A DNA stretch of 64,000 bases, from positions 5,084,001 through 5,148,000 of the forward strand of contig CP021237.1 of NCBI GenBank assembly GCA_002151545.1, read 5' to 3'. Within the stretch, counting starts at the first letter, position 1. Each line of letters begins with the position of its first letter. The notes beneath the pieces were generated by a model that saw only the letters and a program-made list of their open reading frames with translations, made no database searches and was not told the origin of the DNA. Below are positions 53,448 to 61,045 of the stretch, piece by piece. This DNA comes from Sphingobacteriaceae bacterium GW460-11-11-14-LB5. Lineage in GTDB: Bacteria > Bacteroidota > Bacteroidia > Sphingobacteriales > Sphingobacteriaceae. Made by a program: the position numbers and the translations under genes.

Positions 53448-53897
53448 TTACCTCCCGAATCCATCTCCTTTCAACAACAGCTCGAGCTGCTCCAAGTTCT
53501 CTTTCTTGGGAACAGACTCCCCGGCTTCCCAAGCACCAATTGTCGTGCTATTAACTCCCAAAATTTTACCAAGCCGCTTATGGCTTAATCCATTTTTCCA
53601 TCGATAAGCCTTTAGTTTCCCTCCAAAATTGCTTTCGTCAAAAGTCAAAGGTGAGTAACCTAAAAATAACTGTATGCCCGGATAATAGTTGATTTGTGGT
53701 ATACTTTTATTGTTCTCCCAGTTCGTGATACAATCCTCTGAAACACGTAAAATATCAGCTAAATCGCACTGTAACAGCCTTAATTCCATCCTCTTCTTTC
53801 TCAGATGCTCCCCAATAGTCATGGGCTTTTTTGGATAGGACTTTGGCATTGGTTTGTTGACTTTTCGCTTAAAATTGACAAAAGGCAACGCAACCAT
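53448..53897 (-). CDS. Double-HTH regulator at the element edge
   Basis: From the ATG at 53897 the protein has 149 residues: an N-terminal LPFVNFKRKVNKPMPKSYP as in a widespread HTH family, a first XRE-like HTH (GEHLRKKRMELRLLQCDLADIL, SEDCITNWENN), and a second (LKAYRWKNGLSHKRLGKILG, TTIGAWEAG). The frame remains open to 53987, but that part is antisense to the comM fragment and is excluded. Its start codon lies within a few bases of the element/comM junction. Possibly an excision or transfer regulator. Confidence 0.75.
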   Translation of the reverse strand: MVALPFVNFKRKVNKPMPKSYPKKPMTIGEHLRKKRMELRLLQCDLADILRVSEDCITNWENNKSIPQINYYPGIQLFLGYSPLTFDESNFGGKLKAYRWKNGLSHKRLGKILGVNSTTIGAWEAGESVPKKENLEQLELLLKGDGFGR

Positions 53898-54382
53898 GTC
53901 CTTGCGGCTTTTATAATCACCCGGAGAAAGATTGTGTTTGCGCTCCTGGCGTAGTACAGAAATACCTGAGTAAAATATCCGGACCACTTTTAGACCGCAT
54001 CGATCTTCATGTAGAAGTTACCCCTGTTGATTTTACAGAACTAGCCTCTTCACAGGAAGCAGAAAAAAGCAACCTCATTAGAGAACGAGTAATTAAAGCT
54101 AGGGAAATTCAGGATAAACGTTTTGCAGATAAAAAGGAGCTACACTGCAACGCGCAGATGAATCCTAAAATGGTTCGGAAAGTATGCGAGATAAGTGAAG
54201 CAGGCACCGGCCTCTTAAAAACAGCTATGGAAAGATTAGGATTATCTGCACGTGCTTACGATCGGATTTTAAAAGTAGCACGTACCATTGCCGATTTAGC
54301 AGGTAGTGAAAATATAGCGCTCGAACATTTAGCCGAATCGATTAATTATAGAAGCCTGGATAGAGAGGGTTGGGCAGGGTAA
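53879..54382 (+). pseudogene. comM: 3' fragment of comM/yifB (Mg-chelatase-like ATPase), 5' part missing
   Basis: The plus frame from about 53879 reads PCPCGFYNHPEKDCVCAPG, VVQKYLSKISGPLLDRIDLHVEV and, near the end, LLKTAMERLGLSARAYDRILKVARTIADLAGS. This is the last third of ComM/YifB, a DNA-uptake helicase-like AAA+ protein, covering the zinc-binding cysteines and the C-terminal domain. A stop at 53876 and loss of homology before PCPCG mark the break. No start or ATPase core is present, so it is a disrupted remnant. An ATG at 54158 would give only 74 residues. Confidence 0.9.
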
Positions 54383-54460
54383 CATACCGTGCTCCTACAG
54401 CATAAATAAAACACAATAAGCTAATTTTTAAGAAATTACAAACAATCTAAATAAATTAAC

Positions 54461-55483
54461 ATGTCAGAAACAGAAAACAAACAGCAGTTAATCAAGCCTC
54501 AAATTAAACACGAGCAACATTGGATATTGAGGTTTATCAAAACTTGGATAGTGCTGGCACTATTACTCATTATGGCAGGATTATTCCTTAACCATATTTA
54601 CGAAATGTCGCACGAAATATATTACTTATTTGGCTGCCACTTCCTAATTATTTTAGGCGAAGCCATTTTTGTAATGTTCACCTTACACTTACTTGTCGAA
54701 AAAAGAAATCATGATTACAGTTACTCCCTCTTACAAGAACAGTCTCAAAATTTTAACACAGAATTTAACAATTTAATAATTGGCTTTAAACAGGAAACAA
54801 AAGAAACACTCGAAGATTTAAAGGTTAATGGAATTTTTGCTGCTATTTTGAGAGAGAAATTACCCCATCAAATTGTAGAAAAGATGTTAAGCAGCAAATT
54901 CCTGAATGCCGCAATCCTCCGCGAAAACTTAAAACTTACTTTCGACTATTTAAGGATCGAAGGAGACAATATCATTTTTAACCAACGTATGGATTTTGAC
55001 ATTAGGTATATTTCTGGATCAAAATCACATTACGACTATGATTTGTATTTAAAACTGAGTAAAACCCCGGTTGCCGATTATAAATTTGAAGAGGCTGGGC
55101 ATCGATCAGGTGATGACTGGGATAAGCTATATCACCTTGAAGGCGCTGAAAATGGAGGGATTAAGAAAGAACAAAATGATGTTTATAAAATGACTACCAA
55201 CGTACCAATTGCCAAAAACGAAAAAAATAGTTTTTATCAAATATTAGAAGCAACCTATAATATCGGCGGAGAAGGTACGGTTGACAACTATTTCTCAAAC
55301 TTACACACCATCAACATGAGTATTGAGATTAATAATTTCCCCAAAGAATATTCGTTTATTGTATATCCCACATTTCCAAGGGCAAACTTTAACCCTAAAA
55401 TAACTGGCACGAAAATTTCTTATGAGTTAATTGAATTTCTGGTGCCAGGGCAAGGCTTTAGTTTCAGTATTTCAAAAAAATAA
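54461..55483 (+). CDS. Hypothetical two-span membrane protein
   Basis: The 340-residue protein has two N-terminal membrane segments (TWIVLALLLIMAGLFLNHI and FGCHFLIILGEAIFVMFTLHLL, about residues 28-82), a coiled region, and a large soluble C-terminal part rich in beta-strands. AT-rich like the chromosomal genes that follow. No family recognised. Confidence 0.7.
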   Translation: MSETENKQQLIKPQIKHEQHWILRFIKTWIVLALLLIMAGLFLNHIYEMSHEIYYLFGCHFLIILGEAIFVMFTLHLLVEKRNHDYSYSLLQEQSQNFNTEFNNLIIGFKQETKETLEDLKVNGIFAAILREKLPHQIVEKMLSSKFLNAAILRENLKLTFDYLRIEGDNIIFNQRMDFDIRYISGSKSHYDYDLYLKLSKTPVADYKFEEAGHRSGDDWDKLYHLEGAENGGIKKEQNDVYKMTTNVPIAKNEKNSFYQILEATYNIGGEGTVDNYFSNLHTINMSIEINNFPKEYSFIVYPTFPRANFNPKITGTKISYELIEFLVPGQGFSFSISKK

Positions 55484-55597
55484 TAAATTGTATATATTCG
55501 TATATTAAATAAAGGAATCATGCCGATTGAAAATTAATTAATTTGGAAAACAGCGTTAAAATTATCACAAAAGCAGTTTTTATGATTAAAACCTGTG

Positions 55598-55630
55598 AAA
55601 AGGGATATTCTTGAGAAGGGTATCCCTTTT
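55598..55630 (+). terminator. Hairpin terminator with T-tract
   Basis: AAAAGGGATA (55598-55607) pairs with TATCCCTTTT (55621-55630), followed by T-rich sequence. It lies 115 bp after the two-span membrane protein gene. Confidence 0.75.
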
Positions 55631-55956
55631 TCTTTTTTACCAGCACCAAAGAAAACATGTCTTCTTATTGAATAAAGAAACTGCGGTGCAAAAATCATTT
55701 CCATAGTTAGGGGTAAATTGAACCCGGCTCCTGTAAACTAAACAGTTTCTTACTCCTTTCGGTTGTTTTTTATCCTCATAGCCAGGACGAGACCACCCTG
55801 CCAAACCACAACATAAGACGCTTAATACCAGCGAATTAAAATTTAAAAAACAAATCAAATCCCTTCATTTTCACCATGCTCTGGCCACCTTTGGCACAGT
55901 CGTTGTCATAGCACTGTTACATTTATTACCTATTTAAAATTAAAAAAGTGAAAGAG
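55631..55956. other. Non-coding stretch, no supported gene
   Basis: A 73-residue minus-strand frame (55637-55858) begins with a hydrophobic segment but has unusual composition, with many cysteines and tryptophans, no conserved neighbours and no recognisable domain. I see no clear promoter or repeat in this stretch. Confidence 0.5.
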
Positions 55957-56331
55957 ATGAAAAAGACAGTTCAAATTTTTAGCATGCTATTAATAGCATT
56001 AACCGTGATGGTATCGTGTAAAAAAGATACCGATCCTGCAGATCGAGATTTCTTTGTGGGCACTTACAATGGAACCGTTTCTTACCGCAGCGGCGAAACT
56101 ACGATTAACAGTACCGATGGTAAAGTAACGGTAAGCAAAGTTGGCGAAACGTATAACTTTTACTTTGGCAACAACATTCCTGATATTACAGGTGTAAAGT
56201 TTGAAAAAACAGGCGACAATAGTTACGTAAGTATTGGTTCGGGTTTAACCGGTATCAGTATTGACGCTAGCACCCTTAAAATTTTGGTTTCAAAAGATGG
56301 AAAAACCTGGACGGCAAATTGCACGAGGTAA
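55957..56331 (+). CDS. Small lipoprotein, beta-rich
   Basis: From ATG 55957 (a GTG at 55948 is also in frame) the 124-residue protein has a lipobox (LTVMVSCKKD) and a short beta-barrel-like body (FFVGTYNGTVSYRSGETTINS, KVTVSKVGETYNFYFG). Typical of small Sphingobacteria surface lipoproteins of unknown function. A strong terminator follows. Confidence 0.8.
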   Translation: MKKTVQIFSMLLIALTVMVSCKKDTDPADRDFFVGTYNGTVSYRSGETTINSTDGKVTVSKVGETYNFYFGNNIPDITGVKFEKTGDNSYVSIGSGLTGISIDASTLKILVSKDGKTWTANCTR

Positions 56332-56347
56332 CCATTTAAAAAAACAG

Positions 56348-56374
56348 AAGGCCCGATTTTAACAATCGGGCCTT
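56348..56374. terminator. Perfect bidirectional terminator
   Basis: AAGGCCCGATT and AATCGGGCCTT pair perfectly around a TTAAC loop, with A-rich and T-rich flanks. It serves the lipoprotein gene on plus and the small acidic protein gene on minus. Confidence 0.92.
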
Positions 56375-56382
56375 TTTTATGT

Positions 56383-56637
56383 TTATAATTCTTCTTCCTC
56401 ATCGTCCTCTTCTTCGGGGACATACTTTTCAATGGCCTGCCCAATGGCATTCACTTCTTCATCTTCCTCAAAAATCGGAAGTTCGGTTTTATAGTCCATT
56501 TTCAACCAGATGGATGAAGTATCTTTTTGAATCTGGATGTATTCTTTTCCATCTTTAAAAATGGTATATGAATCATTTCCCTCCGGAAAAACGGAATAAT
56601 TAACTGGCCCTATTTCTATATCAAAAGGTTCTTGCAT
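56383..56637 (-). CDS. Small acidic hypothetical protein
   Basis: This 84-residue protein has a beta-rich body (INYSVFPEG-like PVNYSVFPEGNDSYTIFKDG) and a very acidic C-terminus (PEEEDDEEEEL). Cytoplasmic by appearance. It converges on the lipoprotein gene with a shared terminator. Function unknown. Confidence 0.7.
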   Translation of the reverse strand: MQEPFDIEIGPVNYSVFPEGNDSYTIFKDGKEYIQIQKDTSSIWLKMDYKTELPIFEEDEEVNAIGQAIEKYVPEEEDDEEEEL

Positions 56638-56832
56638 GGCGAATATTTTTCTTCAAAGATAAAAAATCTTTTCTTTGGATAATTGCAGTCAACCTGAGCT
56701 TCCTGATGAAAACCAACATCCGTAATAGAATGCCCTTGAATATTCTATAATTAAAAAATTACGCCTGATTGTTTAAAAATCCCATCATTTATATTACTTT
56801 ACGGCTATAGAATTTACTGTACAGATAAGAAG

Positions 56833-58215
56833 ATGAAGTTAACGTTTTGGGGAGCAGCACAACAGGTAACAGGAAGTATGCACCTGCTCGAAGTTGGACA
56901 TTATAAAATACTGATAGATTGCGGATTAGATTACGAGAAAGAAACCTACCAGGAAGAAAATCAACAATTCCCATTCGATCCGGCAAGCATTAACCTCGTC
57001 ATTTTAACCCATGCCCATATCGATCACTCTGGAAATTTACCTACGCTGGTTCGATTAGGTTTCGACGGCCAGGTACTCTGTACACCCCCAACCGCCGACC
57101 TTACTTCGATACTATTATTCGATTCTGTTGAACTTTTCTTAAGGAAAGCAGGCCGAAAACCCAGAACTAAACGTGGCAATTTTAGCGGGCCAAAACCTTT
57201 GTACCTGCACAAACACGTGATGGATACAATAGACCGTTTTGTAACCATTGCCTTTAACAAGCCCTTCAAAATCAATGGCGATATCAGTCTAACATTTGTG
57301 CCAGTTGGCCATTTGCTTGGTGCTGCTGCTGCTATTTTAACCGTAAATGATAATGGTCTGGAGAAGAAAATTGCTTTTACAGGCGATATCGGAAGAGAGA
57401 ACTATCCGGTTTTGGTTAACCCAGAGCCCTTGCCAGAGGTTGATTATCTGATTAGCGAAGCAACTTATGGCGGGAGAATGCACACCAAAGATCAAACGTT
57501 AGAAGAAAGGTTGGTTCAGGAAATTACCGAAGCCTGTATTAAAAGTCCTGGTCGATTGATTATTCCAGCATTTAGTATTGGCCGTACGCAATCGCTGGTA
57601 TTTGCACTGAATCAGATTTTCACCAAAAAGCTATTACCACCTATCCAGATTTTTGTAGATAGCCCAATGGCTATTCAAGCTACAGAGGTTTACCGGAAAC
57701 ACCACAACCTGGTAAATCAGGAGGCGAAGGATTTTTACCAAACCATGGGCGATGAGTTCGAATTTGAGCACCTGGCTTACGTTCAAACTATGAAAGAAAG
57801 TAAAGATGTTTCCAATTATTTCGATCCCTGCATTATTATTTCTTCTGCGGGTATGTTAGAAGGCGGACGGATTCAGGATCACCTCTATTACAACATCCAG
57901 AACTACTACTGTACTATTCTTTTTATCGGCTATTGTGCTAAGGGAACACTTGGATATAAGTTATTAAGCGGAGCGCCGATAGTGCGCATTAAAGATCGAG
58001 AAATGATGGTTTATGCAACAATACGCCAAACCGATCTGCTTAGTGGCCATGGCGATCACAACGACTTAGTGAAAACCATTAAACAAACGGGGCAGCCTAA
58101 AAAGGTTTTTTTGGTTCATGGCGAAGATAAAAGCTTGCAGAGCCTGTCAGCAGCTTTACAGGAAGAGGGTTTTAATGTAGAAGTGCCTGAAAGAGGGGCG
58201 GTTTTTGAGTTGTAG
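56833..58215 (+). CDS. MBL-fold beta-CASP nuclease-like protein
   Basis: The 460-residue protein has the metallo-beta-lactamase site THAHIDHSGNLP (about residues 58-69), further metal ligands in VGHLLGAA and FTGDIGRE, a beta-CASP insert, and a C-terminal Zn-dependent RNA-processing part (LSGHGDHNDLV, VFLVHGED). This is the CPSF/YSH1-like exonuclease type of RNA-processing enzyme. Standard chromosomal gene. Confidence 0.92.
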   Translation: MKLTFWGAAQQVTGSMHLLEVGHYKILIDCGLDYEKETYQEENQQFPFDPASINLVILTHAHIDHSGNLPTLVRLGFDGQVLCTPPTADLTSILLFDSVELFLRKAGRKPRTKRGNFSGPKPLYLHKHVMDTIDRFVTIAFNKPFKINGDISLTFVPVGHLLGAAAAILTVNDNGLEKKIAFTGDIGRENYPVLVNPEPLPEVDYLISEATYGGRMHTKDQTLEERLVQEITEACIKSPGRLIIPAFSIGRTQSLVFALNQIFTKKLLPPIQIFVDSPMAIQATEVYRKHHNLVNQEAKDFYQTMGDEFEFEHLAYVQTMKESKDVSNYFDPCIIISSAGMLEGGRIQDHLYYNIQNYYCTILFIGYCAKGTLGYKLLSGAPIVRIKDREMMVYATIRQTDLLSGHGDHNDLVKTIKQTGQPKKVFLVHGEDKSLQSLSAALQEEGFNVEVPERGAVFEL

Positions 58216-58391
58216 GCTCAATTGTTCATTGGTGATGATGGTTTTTCTTGACAGTTTATGGTCTTGTGGTTCATCGTTGATGGCCATCACGGCTAATAAA
58301 CCATCAACAAAACAGATCTTCACTGCAATCAGAATAACAAGGCTTGTATCAACCCAAACATCTCACATCAGCACTCTTACATTTTCCATCA

Positions 58392-59639
58392 TTAACCCCT
58401 TACTTGCCCGTCACCTCTTACCACCCACTTATAACTGGTTAATTCTTCTAATCCCATCGGACCACGGGCATGAAGTTTTTGCGTACTAATGCCAATTTCG
58501 GCACCAAGGCCAAACTGTGCACCATCTGTAAATCCGGTAGAGGCGTTGGCATACACGGCAGCGGCATCTACTTCATTTAAAAATTGAGCAATATTATCGG
58601 CGTCTTCAGAAATAATGGCTTCGCTATGTTTAGAGCTATAATCGGCAATGTGGTTTAAAGCTTCAGTTAAATCAGCTACGATTTTAACGGCTAATTTTAA
58701 AGATAAAAACTCTGTACCAAAGTGTTCTGGCGAAGCCTGATTTAACAGTTGCGCAGGATAAGAAACTTTTAGTGCTTCATAACTTTTTTCATCAGCATAC
58801 AGTTCTACATTTCCATCGGCCAAAGGCGATAAAAGCGCAGGCAAATCAGTAAGCCGGTTTTGATTAATCAGCACACAATCTAAAGAATTGCATACACTTA
58901 CCCTTCTGGTTTTGGCATTAAAAATAATCGCTTTGCCTTTCTCCAAATCACCAGTTTCATCAAAATAAGTATGCACAATTCCGGCTCCGGTTTCAATAAC
59001 AGGGATTTTACTGTTTTCGCGTACGTAATTAATTAAAGATTGGCTTCCTCGCGGAATTAAAACATCAACAAAACCTCTTGCATTTAATAAAGCTTCGGTT
59101 GCTGCGCGTTCTGCAGGTAAAAGCGTTAAAATATCAGCATTGATTCCGTTTTTATCCAACACCCCATGAATTACTTTCGCAATGGCTAAATTTGAAAACT
59201 CCGCATCACTGCCGCCTTTGAGCACAGCAACATTTCCGGTTTTAAAACAAAGCGAGAATACATCGGCCGTAACATTTGGACGGGCTTCGTAAATTACTCC
59301 AACCACACCTAACGGTACACTTACTTTTTGTATATGAAGCTGGTTCTCCAGCGTTTTATCCGAAATAATTTTACCCAATGGACTGCTTAAGCCGGCAACA
59401 TTTTTAAGGTCATTTGCAATATCAGCTATACGTTCTCTACTTAGCTTTAATCTGTCGTATTTGGGGTCTTCGATAGGCATTTTAGCTAAATCCTTGCCGT
59501 TTTCAGCAAGAATTAATTCAGTATTGGCCACTAAAGCAGCAGCCAGCGCTGTTAAAACAGCATCTGTTGTTTCTTTGCTCAGGCTAATTAAGGTACGACT
59601 AGCCTGTTGTGCTTTTTCGAAGTATTGTTTATAATCCAT
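58392..59639 (-). CDS. proA: Glutamate-5-semialdehyde dehydrogenase
   Basis: The 415-residue protein matches ProA: PLGVVGVIYEARPNVTADV (about 110-130), GNVAVLKGGSDAEFSN, PRGSQSLINYVREN, and the catalytic cysteine in RRVSVCNSLDCVL. It reduces glutamyl-5-phosphate in proline synthesis. It lies 48 bp after proB, in the same operon. Confidence 0.96.
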   Translation of the reverse strand: MDYKQYFEKAQQASRTLISLSKETTDAVLTALAAALVANTELILAENGKDLAKMPIEDPKYDRLKLSRERIADIANDLKNVAGLSSPLGKIISDKTLENQLHIQKVSVPLGVVGVIYEARPNVTADVFSLCFKTGNVAVLKGGSDAEFSNLAIAKVIHGVLDKNGINADILTLLPAERAATEALLNARGFVDVLIPRGSQSLINYVRENSKIPVIETGAGIVHTYFDETGDLEKGKAIIFNAKTRRVSVCNSLDCVLINQNRLTDLPALLSPLADGNVELYADEKSYEALKVSYPAQLLNQASPEHFGTEFLSLKLAVKIVADLTEALNHIADYSSKHSEAIISEDADNIAQFLNEVDAAAVYANASTGFTDGAQFGLGAEIGISTQKLHARGPMGLEELTSYKWVVRGDGQVRG

Positions 59640-59652
59640 TGGTTTATTTAAG

Positions 59653-59673
59653 ATCCTGAAACAAGTTCAGGAT
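59653..59673. repeat. REP-like palindrome between proB and proA
   Basis: ATCCTGAA and TTCAGGAT form a perfect stem around ACAAG, followed by TGACG. It resembles the dispersed REP-like element later at 63210-63279. Confidence 0.6.
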
Positions 59674-59687
59674 GACGTATGATTTTA

Positions 59688-60767
59688 TTAAATAGCCGAG
59701 TAAAAATAATCGTAATGCACCAGCGCTTTTTGTTTCTTCTGCCCGATTCTTTCTCTGGCTTTATCCGATCCATATTCAGCGATTCCCAGTCCGATCAGGT
59801 TGTTTTTTTCATCAACAATTTTAATAATATCGCCTTTTAAAAAGTCTGTCTGGATTTCGATAATCCCAACCGGTAGTAAGCTGGTTGCTTTGCTGGAAGT
59901 TAATACCGTTTTTGCGCCATCATTTAATTTCACAACGCCCGTTGCAGCAGTTTCAGAATGGGCAATCCATTTTTTCTTGCCAGATTTGCTTTTTTCGGGC
60001 ACAAAGCGTGTATGCACCAATTCGTTATTTAACAAAGAAGTCAGCACATTGTCTTTCGTCCCGTTGGCAATATGAACCGTGATGCCCAGTTTAGCCACTT
60101 TTTGCGCCATGGTCGATTTGGTAATCATTCCGCCGCGGCCAAATTGCGATTTACCGGTTTGGATAAAAGAGGCCAGATTAGCAACCGAACCATTAATTTC
60201 TTCAATAACCGCCGATCCTTCCACTTTGGGATCACCATTGTAGATGCCGTTTACGTTCGATAGGATAATCAAAGCGTCGGCATTTAACATCGAAGCAATT
60301 AGGCCCGCCAATTCATCGTTATCGGTGAACATCAGCTCGGTAACCGAAACCACATCATTCTCATTTACCACAGGAATTACCTCATTTTGAAGCAAAATCT
60401 GCAGACAGTTTTTCATGTTTAAATAATGTGCCCGGTCACGGAAATCTTCTTTGGTAACCAAAACCTGTGCACATTGTATCGCATGTGCTGCAAAAAAATT
60501 AGCGTAGGTATTAATCAGTTTTACCTGACCAATGGCCGCCAGTAGTTGTCGGGTAGTTACGGCATCTTGTTTTTCGGAAACTTTGATCAAACTTCTGCCC
60601 GATGCCACTGCTCCGGAAGAAACCAAAATAACCTCAATACCCTGCTTTTTAATGTCGGCCAGTTGATTTACAAGGTGTTTAATTCTTCCTTCATCAGGCA
60701 ACCCATTCGCTTGTGTAATTACATTCGAACCAACTTTAACAACTATTTTTTTGTACCCTAATTTCAT
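59688..60767 (-). CDS. proB: Glutamate 5-kinase with PUA domain
   Basis: The 359-residue protein, started at ATG 60767 (a TTG at 60779 is in frame), has the kinase core (KIVVKVGSNVIT, VILVSSGAVASGR, ENDVVSVTELMFTDNDELAGLI) and a C-terminal PUA domain (VKLNDGAKTVLTSSKATSLLPVGI, DFLKGDII). It catalyses the first step of proline synthesis. Confidence 0.95.
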   Translation of the reverse strand: MKLGYKKIVVKVGSNVITQANGLPDEGRIKHLVNQLADIKKQGIEVILVSSGAVASGRSLIKVSEKQDAVTTRQLLAAIGQVKLINTYANFFAAHAIQCAQVLVTKEDFRDRAHYLNMKNCLQILLQNEVIPVVNENDVVSVTELMFTDNDELAGLIASMLNADALIILSNVNGIYNGDPKVEGSAVIEEINGSVANLASFIQTGKSQFGRGGMITKSTMAQKVAKLGITVHIANGTKDNVLTSLLNNELVHTRFVPEKSKSGKKKWIAHSETAATGVVKLNDGAKTVLTSSKATSLLPVGIIEIQTDFLKGDIIKIVDEKNNLIGLGIAEYGSDKARERIGQKKQKALVHYDYFYSAI

Positions 60768-60873
60768 TATTATTTTCAAACGATTTGATGTGGCAATTTA
60801 CCATCAATTTTTCTAATTCAGATCATTATCTATAGGCATAATGGATTTTTACAAAAATGGCAATGGGTTTGGC

Positions 60874-60915
60874 GTATGGTGTGAAGCGTTTGGGGTATGG
60901 TGTGAAGCGTTTGGG
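60874..60915 (+). repeat. 21-bp tandem repeat, two exact copies
   Basis: The unit GTATGGTGTGAAGCGTTTGGG occurs at 60874-60894 and again at 60895-60915; partial copies flank it. It is upstream of proB and of the peptidase gene, where a variable-number repeat could influence expression. Confidence 0.8.
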
Positions 60916-60950
60916 GTTAGGCGTCAATTAAACGATTAACCCTTTCCGCA

Positions 60951-61010
60951 CTAATGAACCAATGACAAATGAACCATTGAACTAATGCCTAATGAACTAT
61001 TGAACTAAAT
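60951..61010 (+). repeat. Short imperfect AATGAAC-type repeats
   Basis: Several degenerate copies of TAATGAACCA / AATGAACTATTGAAC follow one another between proB and the prolyl oligopeptidase gene. No coding potential. Confidence 0.6.
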
Positions 61011-61045
61011 GATTAAATTGCATTCAACCTAAATTCAAACCGCCT

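Noticed and set aside
53898..53987. N-terminal extension of the edge HTH protein
   Set aside because: These 30 codons are the antisense of the comM remnant, so the start at 53897 is preferred.
55637..55858. 73-codon minus-strand frame with a hydrophobic start
   Set aside because: A lipoprotein-like leader is possible but composition is odd and there is no domain or context; left as non-coding.
58205..58489. 94-codon plus-strand frame after the MBL gene
   Set aside because: Overlaps the end of proA on the other strand and has no recognisable features.
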